NCBI RefSeq assembly: GCF_002850255.1
Contig: NZ_CP022522.1
Location: 2,231,125 to 2,295,124 of the forward strand
DNA: 64,000 bases
Direction of reading: 5' to 3'
Source of the DNA: Pseudoalteromonas sp. NC201
Lineage (GTDB): Bacteria; Pseudomonadota; Gammaproteobacteria; Enterobacterales; Alteromonadaceae
Below the pieces are notes generated by a model. That model saw only the letters and a list, made by a program, of their open reading frames with translations. It did not search any database and was not told where the DNA came from. Numbering within the stretch: position 1 is the stretch's first letter; every line of letters begins with the position of its first letter. This document shows, in pieces, positions 10,281-19,253 of the stretch. The translations under genes were made by a program, and so were the position numbers.

Positions 10281-11936
10281 ATGACCACACAAAGACAATC
10301 TATGATCATCATAGGTGCCGGTATGGGTGGACTCTCAACCGGTAGCTATGCACAAATGAACGGCTACAAGAGCGTGATCTTAGAACTGCACGATATTCCC
10401 GGCGGCTGCTGCACATCGTGGGAACGCAGAGATTATATTTTTGATTGGTGTATTAGCTGGCTACTGGGTAGTGGCACAGGCAACGGCATGAATCAAATCT
10501 GGCAAGAGTTAGGTGCGCTGGATGATAAAGAAATTAGAGACTTTGAAATCTTCAATTCAGTTATTGATGAAGAATTAGGAGAAGTGCATTTCTATGCAGA
10601 TCCAGATAAACTCGAAGCCCACCTCTTAAGTATTTCTCCCGCTGACAAGAAACTCATCACACAATTTTGCGATGGCATTCGTGAATTCGTCAAAATGATA
10701 GACGCTTATCCCTTTCTGGTGCCAGTTGGCATTATGTCACGCTGGCAGAAGCTAAAAATGATGTGGCCATTTATCAAAAAATTCAATTTAATCCGCAAAT
10801 CCATGGCGACATTGATGTCGGACTTTGCCGCTAAGTTTTCACATCCGCTGCTGCAAAAGGCATTTAACGTTATCTTTTATGAGCAACATCCTAGTTTCCC
10901 GCTATTACCTTTCTATTTTAATTTGGCCTGCGCGGCAAAAGAAAATGCAGGTGTGCCCGAAGGTGGCTCGTTAGGTCTCGCACAATCGATGGAAGCAAGA
11001 TATAAAAAGTTGGGGGGTGACATCATATACAACACCCGAGTACACAAGATCTTGGTCGAAGACAACAAAGCCATCGGTGTTGAACTCAGCGACGGCCAAA
11101 AAATGTATGCCGATATCGTGATCTCAGCATGTGACGGTACGGATGTGGTAAAAAACATGCTTGATGGCCAGTATTCCAGCCCAGTGTTAGACAAGTTATA
11201 TGACGAGTTAAGAGAGACCGATGGTCAAATGTTCCCAGGATACGTCTCTGTGTTTTTAGGGGTAAACAAGGACTATACCCATCACCCCCATTGCCGCACC
11301 CACTTGTTAGACCAACAAGATCTTGTCCACTGCCCAGGTATGACGCATCCGGGGATCAATGTGCAGGTGCGCAATGTACACTACCCCCATATCGCCCCAG
11401 AGGGCAAATCCGTGCTTTATATCACTTACTTCTCAACCTATGAGCCGTGGGCTGAATTAAATAATTTTCAAGAAACAACGGCGACTAAACGCCATCACAC
11501 TAGAGTCAAGCGTAGCGTTCAATATCGCCTCGCTAAAAAGACCTTAGGTGAATTTATAATCGATAAGCTCTCCACTCATTTTGAGGGACTAAAAGAGCAT
11601 ATCGAATATATCGACATCGCAACCCCGTTGACTCAAGTTCGCTATACCCGCAACAGCAAAGGAACGGTATTGGCGTGGCAGCCATTTTTGGAAAGTGGTG
11701 AAAGTTTAGAAGACGAAATAAATGCCAACGGGACAACGGGACTGCCAGGCCTTAGCAACTTTTATATGGCTGGTCACTGGGTGACAACCGGCGGGTTGAT
11801 CCGCGCTGCAGCTACAGGCAGACATGTTCTGCACTTTGTATGCCGTGATGATGACAAGCCGTTTCAGGCTTGGATCGGTGAAAACCCACTACACCAACCT
11901 CAATCTTATAGAGAACAAAAGCAGCATGTTGCTTAA
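10281..11936 (+). CDS. FAD-dependent phytoene-desaturase-like PTM cyclase 1
   Basis: Predicted 551 residues. The ATG at 10281 is chosen because AAGGA lies 8 bp upstream and the dinucleotide fold follows at once; an upstream in-frame start at 10248 would fall inside the terminator hairpin. Seen: N-terminal Rossmann motif GAGMGG near residues 12-17, a GGCCTSW segment, and a C-terminal FAD-contact region with GHWVTTGG followed by AAATGR. The family covers carotenoid desaturases and isomerases. In PTM clusters such enzymes (OX genes of HSAF, IkaB) close carbocycles on the polyene tetramate. It is paralogous to the protein at 12577. Which ring each forms cannot be read from sequence. Confidence 0.85.
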   Translation: MTTQRQSMIIIGAGMGGLSTGSYAQMNGYKSVILELHDIPGGCCTSWERRDYIFDWCISWLLGSGTGNGMNQIWQELGALDDKEIRDFEIFNSVIDEELGEVHFYADPDKLEAHLLSISPADKKLITQFCDGIREFVKMIDAYPFLVPVGIMSRWQKLKMMWPFIKKFNLIRKSMATLMSDFAAKFSHPLLQKAFNVIFYEQHPSFPLLPFYFNLACAAKENAGVPEGGSLGLAQSMEARYKKLGGDIIYNTRVHKILVEDNKAIGVELSDGQKMYADIVISACDGTDVVKNMLDGQYSSPVLDKLYDELRETDGQMFPGYVSVFLGVNKDYTHHPHCRTHLLDQQDLVHCPGMTHPGINVQVRNVHYPHIAPEGKSVLYITYFSTYEPWAELNNFQETTATKRHHTRVKRSVQYRLAKKTLGEFIIDKLSTHFEGLKEHIEYIDIATPLTQVRYTRNSKGTVLAWQPFLESGESLEDEINANGTTGLPGLSNFYMAGHWVTTGGLIRAAATGRHVLHFVCRDDDKPFQAWIGENPLHQPQSYREQKQHVA

Positions 11937-11960
11937 CCAAGAGAATTAAAAGGAAATATT

Positions 11961-12497
11961 ATGAGTACTCGTATTGGCCTATTTTATGGCAGCACAACAG
12001 GTAACACAGAGGCCGCAGCAGAATTAATAAAAGCAAGCTTAAACCAGTTTACCATCGACCTCTTTGATATAGCAGATACTGAATTAACCTTAACCGAGAA
12101 CTATGAATTTTTGATTTTTGGTATTTCAACGTGGGAATACGGTGGTTTACAGGATGATTGGGAGTCACGTTGGGAAAGCCTAGCACAACAGGATTTCAGC
12201 GGAAAAATCGTGGCTATCTTCGGTCAAGGCGATCAAGTTGGTTATGATGAGTGGTTTCAAGACGGTATCGGCATCTTACACGATAAACTAACCGAACAAG
12301 GCGCCACAGCAATTGGTTACTGGCCAAATTCAGGTTATCACTTCACCAAGTCTAAAGGGTTAAGTGAAGACGGCAGTGAGTTTCTCGGCTTGTCGCTTGA
12401 TGATGATAACCAACCAGAACTCACCGAGCAGCGCATCAACGACTGGTGCCAAGAGATTGCCGCCGTGCTTCAAGAACTTACCTGCGAAACAGCTTAA
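11961..12497 (+). CDS. Long-chain flavodoxin
   Basis: 178 residues, the length of FldA/FldB-type long-chain flavodoxins. Seen: the FMN phosphate loop YGSTTGNTE near residues 9-17, a WEYGGLQDDW loop and a GQGDQVGY segment. It carries one or two electrons on FMN in the cytoplasm. It lies between the two FAD cyclase genes, with a GGAAAT stretch just before the ATG, so it is probably a dedicated redox partner in the pathway, most plausibly for the di-iron hydroxylase at 14234. The HSAF cluster has a ferredoxin-reductase-like gene instead. The pairing is an inference. Confidence 0.85.
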   Translation: MSTRIGLFYGSTTGNTEAAAELIKASLNQFTIDLFDIADTELTLTENYEFLIFGISTWEYGGLQDDWESRWESLAQQDFSGKIVAIFGQGDQVGYDEWFQDGIGILHDKLTEQGATAIGYWPNSGYHFTKSKGLSEDGSEFLGLSLDDDNQPELTEQRINDWCQEIAAVLQELTCETA

Positions 12498-12576
12498 GGC
12501 GCACTTTGTGTTTTCGCTCGGCGGGCTAATTCGATATTTAAAATGGCTAGTCGAGCATCATTAAAAGAACGAAACT

Positions 12577-14241
12577 ATGTCCGAACAACAAAAGTCTGTG
12601 ATTATCATTGGTGCTGGTATGTCTGGTCTTGGTACCGCTGCTTATAGCCAAATGAATGGCTATCAATGCACCGTCTTCGAACTGCATGAAACGCCGGGAG
12701 GGTGTTGCACCTCTTGGCAACGAAAAGAATACACTTTCGATTGGTGTATCAGCTGGTTAAACGGCACGGGAACCAACAACGAAATGGCAACCATCTGGGG
12801 TGAGCTAGGCTGCCTTGAAAACGTGCCTATTTACAACACTGAGATATTTAACTCAGTCGTCACGGCTAACGGCGAAAAGATCCGCTTTTATGTGGATCCA
12901 GACAAGTTAGAGTCCACCCTGATTGAGCGCTTTCCTGAAGATAGCAAACTAATCATTGAATTGTGTGGACATATCCGAAAACTACGCAAGTGTATGCCGT
13001 ATTTCCCTTTTCTTAAAAGTGGTGGCTTGATGACATGGTGGGAAAAAAGCAAAATGATGTGGCAATTGCTACCCTATATGCGCACCTTTATGAAAACGCT
13101 TGCTGTCACTATGGAAGACTTTTCTAAGCGCTTTTCAAACCCCACGCTTGCGGAAGCACTCAACTGGATTATTTTTGACCGCCATAGCGAGCTACGATTA
13201 ATGCCCTTTGTCTTTAATTTAGCTTGTGCTGCAAACCAAAATGCAGGAGTGCCTAGTATTGGTTCATTAGGCCTTGCAAAGCGATTGGCAAATCGGGCAA
13301 AAGAACTAGGGACAAACATTCATTATAAAAGTAAAGTCGAGCACATTCTCACCGACAATAACCGCGCGGTTGGTGTGCAATTAGCCGATGGCTCTGTCCA
13401 TTACGCTGATTATGTTGTCGCCAGTTGTGATAGTTACAAACTCACTCGTAAGATGTTGCAAAATCGCTACCCTCACCCTGTGCTTGATAAGCTTTTCACA
13501 AAGCTAGAAGAAGATGCAAACAGCGTGGTATTTCCGGGCTGTGTTGCGGTATTTATTGCGGTAAATGCAGACTATTCAGACCATGACCCTTATACCTCTT
13601 ACTTATTACCCGAATCGATTTCGCACCAACTGGTCGGTAATTATCATAGTGGGGTTGGTGTGCAAATCCGCAATACGCTATATCCAGATCATGCACCAAG
13701 TGGCAAGTCAGTTCTTTACGTCACTTATTTATCAAAAAGTGACGTATGGCAAGCGATGGAGCAAAGCGTCGTGCAATCTACCTCTTCAGGGCAAAGTCGT
13801 AATCCATATACACGTAAACGCCGTTCACCCGAATATAAGCAAGCAAAGAAAAAAGTGGGTCAGGCGATAGTCGAGTTCCTTAACCAATATTTTGAAGGCC
13901 TTACAGATAAAGTTGAGTTTATAGATGTTGTAACGCCATTAACCAGTGAACGTTATACCGAGAACCACAATGGGACCGTTTTAGCTTGGCACCCTTTTGC
14001 GCCACTGACAGAAGAATTAGAGAATTACCAAATCAAGCATGGTCCTACTTTCCCGAATCTAGACAACTTTTATTATACGGGGCAATGGAGCACATTTAGC
14101 GGCGTAACACACTCAACGGCAAGTGGCCGCTATGTTGCACAATACCTTTGTCGACAAGATAAAAAACCATTTAGGGTTTGTTATCCAGAACAGCAAAACA
14201 CAAAGCAGCACATCACCAATGAGGCAGACAATTATGCCTAG
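12577..14241 (+). CDS. FAD-dependent phytoene-desaturase-like PTM cyclase 2
   Basis: 554 residues with the Rossmann motif GAGMSG near residues 12-17, the same GGCCTSW and FDWCISWL blocks as the protein at 10281, and a C-terminal TGQWSTFSG segment in place of GHWVTTGG. The two clearly arose by duplication and then diverged. By analogy with HSAF, where separate FAD enzymes build the first and second five-membered rings, this pair could make a 5-5 bicycle. The Shine-Dalgarno match is weak (AAAGAAC), so translation may be lower than that of its paralogue. The stop overlaps the start of the next gene by 8 bp. Confidence 0.85.
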   Translation: MSEQQKSVIIIGAGMSGLGTAAYSQMNGYQCTVFELHETPGGCCTSWQRKEYTFDWCISWLNGTGTNNEMATIWGELGCLENVPIYNTEIFNSVVTANGEKIRFYVDPDKLESTLIERFPEDSKLIIELCGHIRKLRKCMPYFPFLKSGGLMTWWEKSKMMWQLLPYMRTFMKTLAVTMEDFSKRFSNPTLAEALNWIIFDRHSELRLMPFVFNLACAANQNAGVPSIGSLGLAKRLANRAKELGTNIHYKSKVEHILTDNNRAVGVQLADGSVHYADYVVASCDSYKLTRKMLQNRYPHPVLDKLFTKLEEDANSVVFPGCVAVFIAVNADYSDHDPYTSYLLPESISHQLVGNYHSGVGVQIRNTLYPDHAPSGKSVLYVTYLSKSDVWQAMEQSVVQSTSSGQSRNPYTRKRRSPEYKQAKKKVGQAIVEFLNQYFEGLTDKVEFIDVVTPLTSERYTENHNGTVLAWHPFAPLTEELENYQIKHGPTFPNLDNFYYTGQWSTFSGVTHSTASGRYVAQYLCRQDKKPFRVCYPEQQNTKQHITNEADNYA

Positions 14242-15199
14242 TCCACTCAAAAACCAACTTCGTAGGTTTTTTGCTATTACTTGCTACCCTTTGATCGTTT
14301 TGATCCTTATTGGTTACAGTATCTTTGTCTTACAACAAGGCATTGACCTTGGATTAGCAGCATTCTCTAGTGTGCTTATCATCATTGCCTATTTTATTAT
14401 CATGGAAAGACTAAACCCGTTTAAAACACAATGGCATCCCAGTAAAAAGGAATGGAGCAGAGATGGCTTGTGCTTTATTCTCGTCATCGTATACGGGGCG
14501 TTTAGCGAGACACTAGTGCGAGTAATTGCACTCCAGCTCGCCCCTATCGAAAATACTTTGAGCTTGGCACAAAATGCCATTCTAGCCATTCTCGTCGGCT
14601 CGTTTATCGGGTACTGGCTACATAGATTAGAACATCGGCATCTGTTTCTTTGGAGCTTTCATGGGATCCATCATCGGCCTAACAAAGTTACGGTAAGTAA
14701 TAACTCTGTCGTTCACTTTCTGGAAGTATTGTTAAGCGCGCTAGTTATACAGACTACATTTCTATTGCTTGGTTTCTCAGCCGAAGGAATGTTCATTGCC
14801 GGTCAATTTACTGCTCTGCACGGATATTTCATTCATGCCAATGTAAACGTTCGTATGGGATGGCTAAACTACATCGTGGCAACACCAGAGCTCCATCGTT
14901 TCCATCATAGCGTAGAATTGAAAGAGGCTGGAAATTTTGGTTCTGATTTGAGTATTTGGGATCAGTTATTCGGAAGTTTCTTTTACCGCCCAGATAGTAG
15001 TCCAATTCAAGTTGGAGTTACTAAGCCATATTTATTTCCAAGTGCCTTTGAGGTTGCTAAAGGTATTCTTCATCCATTTCGATGGTTCATCAGTAAACGT
15101 GGAAATAGACCAAGATACACCAAATCAACTCCGCTACCTCAAGAATATGACATCGAGTCACGTTCCACTCCCTCAACAGTAGATATTAGGAAAAGGTAG
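14234..15199 (+). CDS. Sterol desaturase family di-iron hydroxylase (PTM tailoring)
   Basis: Predicted 321 residues from ATG 14234, preceded by GAGG at 14221 and overlapping the preceding stop by 8 bp; an ATG at 14219 is possible. Several hydrophobic segments lie before the histidine clusters, consistent with an integral membrane protein. Seen: HxxxH (His130, His134), HxxHH (His143, 146, 147) and a later HRFHH cluster, the iron ligands of the fatty acid hydroxylase/sterol desaturase family. In HSAF and related PTM pathways a homologue hydroxylates the ornithine-derived carbon next to the tetramate; the same role is inferred here. It needs an electron donor, for which the flavodoxin is the obvious candidate. 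Confidence 0.85.
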   Translation: MPSPLKNQLRRFFAITCYPLIVLILIGYSIFVLQQGIDLGLAAFSSVLIIIAYFIIMERLNPFKTQWHPSKKEWSRDGLCFILVIVYGAFSETLVRVIALQLAPIENTLSLAQNAILAILVGSFIGYWLHRLEHRHLFLWSFHGIHHRPNKVTVSNNSVVHFLEVLLSALVIQTTFLLLGFSAEGMFIAGQFTALHGYFIHANVNVRMGWLNYIVATPELHRFHHSVELKEAGNFGSDLSIWDQLFGSFFYRPDSSPIQVGVTKPYLFPSAFEVAKGILHPFRWFISKRGNRPRYTKSTPLPQEYDIESRSTPSTVDIRKR

Positions 15200-15203
15200 C
15201 TGC

Positions 15204-16583
15204 ATGAAAGATCTAACTCAAGGTTCCTTACCTAAGCATCTAGTAGCTATGGCGCTACCCATGTCAATTGGGATGTTTGTGCAAACACTTTATGTGCTTA
15301 CCGATCTCTATTTTGTTTCAGACTTGGGCAGTGCTCCAGTCGCAGCGCTCAGTTTAATTGGCAATATCATGTTTTTGATTTTCGCCGTCAGCCAGATTTT
15401 GAATGTCGGAACCGCAACATTAGTTGCACATGCGGTAGGAGAAAAGGATCAGTCCAGCGCCAATCTTGTATTTAACCAAGCACTATTCGCTTCCGTGGTA
15501 CTTGGTACCATCTTGCTACTAACTGGTATCTTTGGCATCAAATCTTATCTGCACATCACCAGCGAAGATCCCGCCACCACAGAGGCAGCATTAAGCTACT
15601 CATACTGGTTTTTACCCTGTTTAGTGCTGCAGTTTATTATGACTACAATCGGTGCTGCACTGAGAGGAACTGGTGTTGTAAAGCCAATGATGATCGCGCA
15701 AATCGGCTCTCTTATTATTAATATTATTCTGTCGCCCATCTTAATCTCGGGATGGCTATTCGGAATAGAAATGGGCATTGCAGGTGCGGGGCTGGCCAGT
15801 TCCATTTCTGTTGTGATAGCCATGCTTTCACTTTGGTTTTATCTCAATTACGACAGGCGTTATTTGGTGCTAGATAGCCAATTGTTTCTAACGTTTCATC
15901 GTCACACCATAAAACGGCTATTTTCTGTGGGGTGCCCAGCAGGTGCAGAACTTATTCTGATGTTTGTTTATATGTCGACAACATTTTGGGTATTAAAAGA
16001 TTTTGGCACCAATGTACAAGCCGGATTTGGAATTGGCTCGAAAGTGATCCAAGCTCTGTTTTTGCCCGTGATGGCCGTCGCATTTTCACTGCCTGCAATA
16101 GCAGGACAAAATTACGGCGCAGGGAACTTCAAACGATTTAGACAGGCATTCTATTGGTCACTGTTCGCGACTTGTAGCTTGATGTTGGGCGTTTCCTTAC
16201 TCGCAGCACACTTAGGCGCTCAACTCGCCATGCCATTTTCAGAAAACCCGCAAGTCATCGAACACACTCGTTACTTTCTATATATCGTCGCTTGGAGCTT
16301 TATCGCAACGGGGGTTATTTTCACTTGCTCGGGATTGTTTCAAGCCTCAGGTAATACGTGGCCACCACTTTACAGTAACACCACGAGACTATTTACCTTT
16401 GTACTACCAATCATCTGGTTAGTAAAACAACAGCAACTTACAATTACGGAACTGTGGTATATCACGGTGTTAAGTGTGGTAGTCCAAGCCCTCGTGAGCC
16501 TTACGTTTGTGGCTTTCTCGCTACGCACGACCTACAAACTGCCAGCCACTTTCACAGCAACTAAAAAGAACCTATTGAGTTAA
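15204..16583 (+). CDS. MATE family efflux transporter
   Basis: 459 residues with about twelve hydrophobic segments and the two-fold repeat of MATE/NorM exporters, which use a Na+ or H+ gradient to expel drugs and metabolites across the inner membrane. The N-terminal PMSIGMFVQTLY and central PAGAELILMFVY segments mark the starts of the two halves. It begins 4 bp after the hydroxylase stop and ends 2 bp before the thioesterase, so it is translated as part of the cluster operon. It is the likely exporter or self-protection gene for the product. The substrate is inferred from position only. Confidence 0.85.
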   Translation: MKDLTQGSLPKHLVAMALPMSIGMFVQTLYVLTDLYFVSDLGSAPVAALSLIGNIMFLIFAVSQILNVGTATLVAHAVGEKDQSSANLVFNQALFASVVLGTILLLTGIFGIKSYLHITSEDPATTEAALSYSYWFLPCLVLQFIMTTIGAALRGTGVVKPMMIAQIGSLIINIILSPILISGWLFGIEMGIAGAGLASSISVVIAMLSLWFYLNYDRRYLVLDSQLFLTFHRHTIKRLFSVGCPAGAELILMFVYMSTTFWVLKDFGTNVQAGFGIGSKVIQALFLPVMAVAFSLPAIAGQNYGAGNFKRFRQAFYWSLFATCSLMLGVSLLAAHLGAQLAMPFSENPQVIEHTRYFLYIVAWSFIATGVIFTCSGLFQASGNTWPPLYSNTTRLFTFVLPIIWLVKQQQLTITELWYITVLSVVVQALVSLTFVAFSLRTTYKLPATFTATKKNLLS

Positions 16584-16585
16584 CA

Positions 16586-17371
16586 ATGAGCCAAGTCACA
16601 TTACAAACATGTAGAGATTGCATAGATTCAAAATGGCTAGTTTTATTAAATAAGCCTAACACCATTCGCAAACAACTCGTTTGCTTTCCTTTTGCTGGCG
16701 CAGATGCAGCTGTTTATCAAAACTGGGCAGGAAAACTGCCTGAAGATGTCGCTTTATATGCACTCCAAGCCCCCGGGCGAAAGGAGCGGAGTCATGAAGC
16801 CGCCATTGATAACATTCATACCTTGGTCAATGAAATAGCACCTATTTTGAGCGAGGCAACACCACTGCCTAGCGTATTTTACGGTCATAGCAATGGCGCT
16901 TATATTGCGTATGAGCTTGCCTTAGCACTTCAACATAGCAGCTGTAATATCGTTAAACACCTGTTTATTGCAGCAAGGAAGGCACCGCAATATGCGATAA
17001 GAAAATCCCCCTACCATACTCTTGACGATAAGAAGTTCATCGACTCGGTAAATTTAATGGGCGGGTTACCACCGGCTTTGCTCAACGATATCGAACTGCA
17101 ACAACTGATGCTGCCAACGTTAAAAGCAGACTTTAAGCAGGGAGAGACCTATCAATACGACTCAACTTGTAAACTCGACGTCCCTGCAACCGTGTTATAT
17201 GGTACTCGGGATAAAGCAGCAACAGGGATGGATATGCAACATTGGGAAAGCTGCTTTAAACAAGGTATCGCGCCTAAAGCAATACCTGGTCGGCACTTTT
17301 TTATGCAGGACTCCTCGGCTTTGGTGCTAAAAGAAATCAACGCGGTGTTGGAAACACTGAGCCCCTTATAG
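16586..17371 (+). CDS. Type II thioesterase
   Basis: 261 residues, alpha/beta hydrolase of the external thioesterase family. Seen: PFAGADAAVYQNW near the N-terminus, the nucleophile elbow GHSNG (Ser102), PGRKER, and a C-terminal GRHFF histidine. Such enzymes remove stalled or wrong acyl groups from carrier-protein arms and so keep megasynthases running. It begins 2 bp after the MATE stop and closes the operon. Its last codons overlap the convergent gene at 17366 by 6 bp, and a hairpin covers the junction. Confidence 0.88.
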   Translation: MSQVTLQTCRDCIDSKWLVLLNKPNTIRKQLVCFPFAGADAAVYQNWAGKLPEDVALYALQAPGRKERSHEAAIDNIHTLVNEIAPILSEATPLPSVFYGHSNGAYIAYELALALQHSSCNIVKHLFIAARKAPQYAIRKSPYHTLDDKKFIDSVNLMGGLPPALLNDIELQQLMLPTLKADFKQGETYQYDSTCKLDVPATVLYGTRDKAATGMDMQHWESCFKQGIAPKAIPGRHFFMQDSSALVLKEINAVLETLSPL

Positions 17372-17383
17372 TTGGGGCTCTTT
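17359..17383. terminator. Hairpin at convergent gene ends
   Basis: GAGCCCC and GGGGCTC (7-bp arms, 8-nt loop) surround the overlapping stop codons of the thioesterase and the convergent CBS gene. A short TTT follows on the + strand. Probably a weak terminator for the biosynthetic operon. Confidence 0.45.
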
Positions 17384-18670
17384 GGTTACTTCAATTTGCC
17401 TAATGGCCAATCCTTGAATTTCTATTACTTTAAACTTAAAACCATCAACTTCTAACGACTCTCCTTCGGCAGGAAAATGCTTTAACCTGTGGATCACAAA
17501 ACCGGCTAAGGTTTCTATGGCTTCAATCGGTTCAAACTCGTACTCAATCACCGAAGCTTGAAAGTCCTTAATCGACATATCGCCCTGCACTAGCCATCGG
17601 GTGTTATCCTTTTGTCTAAATTGGGCTTCTATTGCTTGGTCGTCTTTCAGTGCAATTAAATTCAAGATGCTGGATAACGTTACCATCCCGACCACTGTTG
17701 AGAATTCATTGATCACAACCGCACAGTTGCTTTCATGACTTTTCAACCCATCTAGCGCATCGGAAAGGCTTAGAGTATCAAGTAAAATGACCGGCTTATG
17801 GAATTCTTGTTGTTGACCATCCAGTAACGGCTTTTTAGCCAAAATATTACTAAGCAGTTGCTTTGCCTCAGGTGCAGCTATCACTTTGTCGAGCGAGCCG
17901 TCACACAGCAAATACTGTTGAAAACTGTGCGCTTGAATTAACGTGCTCAGGTTTTCTTCTGATTCTTGAATGTCTAACCACACGATTGCATCGCGATTGA
18001 TCATCGCTTGGGTAATATTAGTCTGGTTAAGGTCGAGCACATTGCCAATGATATTGTACTCGTGTTCGCACAGTTCACCCTGCTCAGCACTTTGATCAAC
18101 CACCGCATAAATATCATCACGCGTTACCTGTTCGTCACGCTCATTTGGTAAATTGAATAGCTTTATAATCCAATCAGCGAACACGTTAAATAGCCAGATA
18201 ATAGGCTTAAAAATCCATACACTGGCAAGCATAAGATGGATAAATCGCATCGCGATAGTTTCTGGGATAACCATAGCTATTCGCTTTGGCAATAAATCAG
18301 CAAACAGTACAAATAACGATGTGATCAGTAAAAACGACACCACTGTGGATATTTGCAATAACATCGAGGCATGAGCCGCAACATCGGCAAACATAAAACT
18401 TGCAACCCAGTTTAGTAGTTGCAATACATAAGGGGTAAACACCGACTCGCCTATCATACCCGCGACAATCGCCAAAGCATTGAGTACCACCTGTACCGCA
18501 GCAAAAAACTGATGCGCATTGGCCTGCAAATACAATACTTTCTTGGCTCTAACGTCACCAAGATCAAATAAGGTTTGTAATTTAACTTTGCGTGCCGCTG
18601 CCAATGATATTTCACACAGCGCGAAAACTGCACTCAAGCTAATGAGTAACAACACCCAAAAAAAGTCCAC
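17366..18670 (-). CDS. paeA: HlyC/CorC-type CBS-domain membrane protein, PaeA/YtfL-like
   Basis: 434 residues: an N-terminal DUF21/CNNM membrane domain with about four segments (residues 1-180), a CBS pair (about 200-335) and a C-terminal CorC/HlyC domain (about 345-425). CEISLAAARKVKL and ILFADLLPKRIAM-like blocks match E. coli YtfL (PaeA), which is of similar length and protects cells by exporting cadaverine and putrescine. The ornithine pathway next door is a suggestive polyamine link, but the gene is convergent to it and has no visible co-regulation. The family is firm; the polyamine role is by homology. Confidence 0.8.
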   Translation of the reverse strand: MDFFWVLLLISLSAVFALCEISLAAARKVKLQTLFDLGDVRAKKVLYLQANAHQFFAAVQVVLNALAIVAGMIGESVFTPYVLQLLNWVASFMFADVAAHASMLLQISTVVSFLLITSLFVLFADLLPKRIAMVIPETIAMRFIHLMLASVWIFKPIIWLFNVFADWIIKLFNLPNERDEQVTRDDIYAVVDQSAEQGELCEHEYNIIGNVLDLNQTNITQAMINRDAIVWLDIQESEENLSTLIQAHSFQQYLLCDGSLDKVIAAPEAKQLLSNILAKKPLLDGQQQEFHKPVILLDTLSLSDALDGLKSHESNCAVVINEFSTVVGMVTLSSILNLIALKDDQAIEAQFRQKDNTRWLVQGDMSIKDFQASVIEYEFEPIEAIETLAGFVIHRLKHFPAEGESLEVDGFKFKVIEIQGLAIRQIEVTKEPQL

Positions 18671-19253
18671 AGATACACCTAAAAAAGAAAGCGAGAATTC
18701 GACGCGATGTATACGCCTATTTTATGACTTTAGCAATGTAATTCGCGTCAAATAATTAAATTTTTGTCGCCTATCTCGTACTGTTCGCGACGAATAAAAA
18801 AGTACGTCAAGGAAGGAAAATGACAAAATTGATACACTCTCTCAAATTAGCGCTATGATATGCTTGTCAACGGCATGTTCAACCTATCATGAGATCACTA
18901 CGAGGCGTGTAAAGCACAATTGCTATTAAGTTAAGTCCAAGAGCACCAAGCGAGATAAGAGCCAAATCGCAAGTTTATGGTTTTAAATCCGGCCGCGCTT
19001 CTGCAAAGCTTGTTGGTGACAAATACGACAATGGCGAGCTCAACTTTACGCACTTCGGAAAATTGAGTTATCTACTCGCAATTAATTTCGATGTTAAGAG
19101 GAGCCTCTTTGAAAAAGCATCTAAAGCGGTTACAACACCTTTAAAAAAACAGCCAAAGGTGCTTTTTCCTCCTTGCCATCTCTGTTATCGCCACTATATT
19201 TCTTGGTAAATATAGGTGCTTCAAGCACTAAATGATAAAGAAATAGTACAACG
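18671..19253. other. 583-bp gap with promoter-like site, startless frame and hairpin
   Basis: No recognisable gene. A sigma70-like pair TTGATA (18829) / TATGAT (18854), spacer 19, is followed by a frame open from 18913 to 19209 that reads like protein (KSGRASAKLVGDKYDNGELN) but has no ATG, GTG or TTG near its beginning. A hairpin CACCTTT / AAAGGTG at 19136-19161 followed by CTTTTTCC resembles an intrinsic terminator. Either a decayed gene or a small transcript of about 300 nt. Confidence 0.4.

Noticed and set aside
18519..18755. A frame on the + strand over the start of the paeA-like gene
   Set aside because: Antisense to a well-supported coding region; its composition follows that gene.
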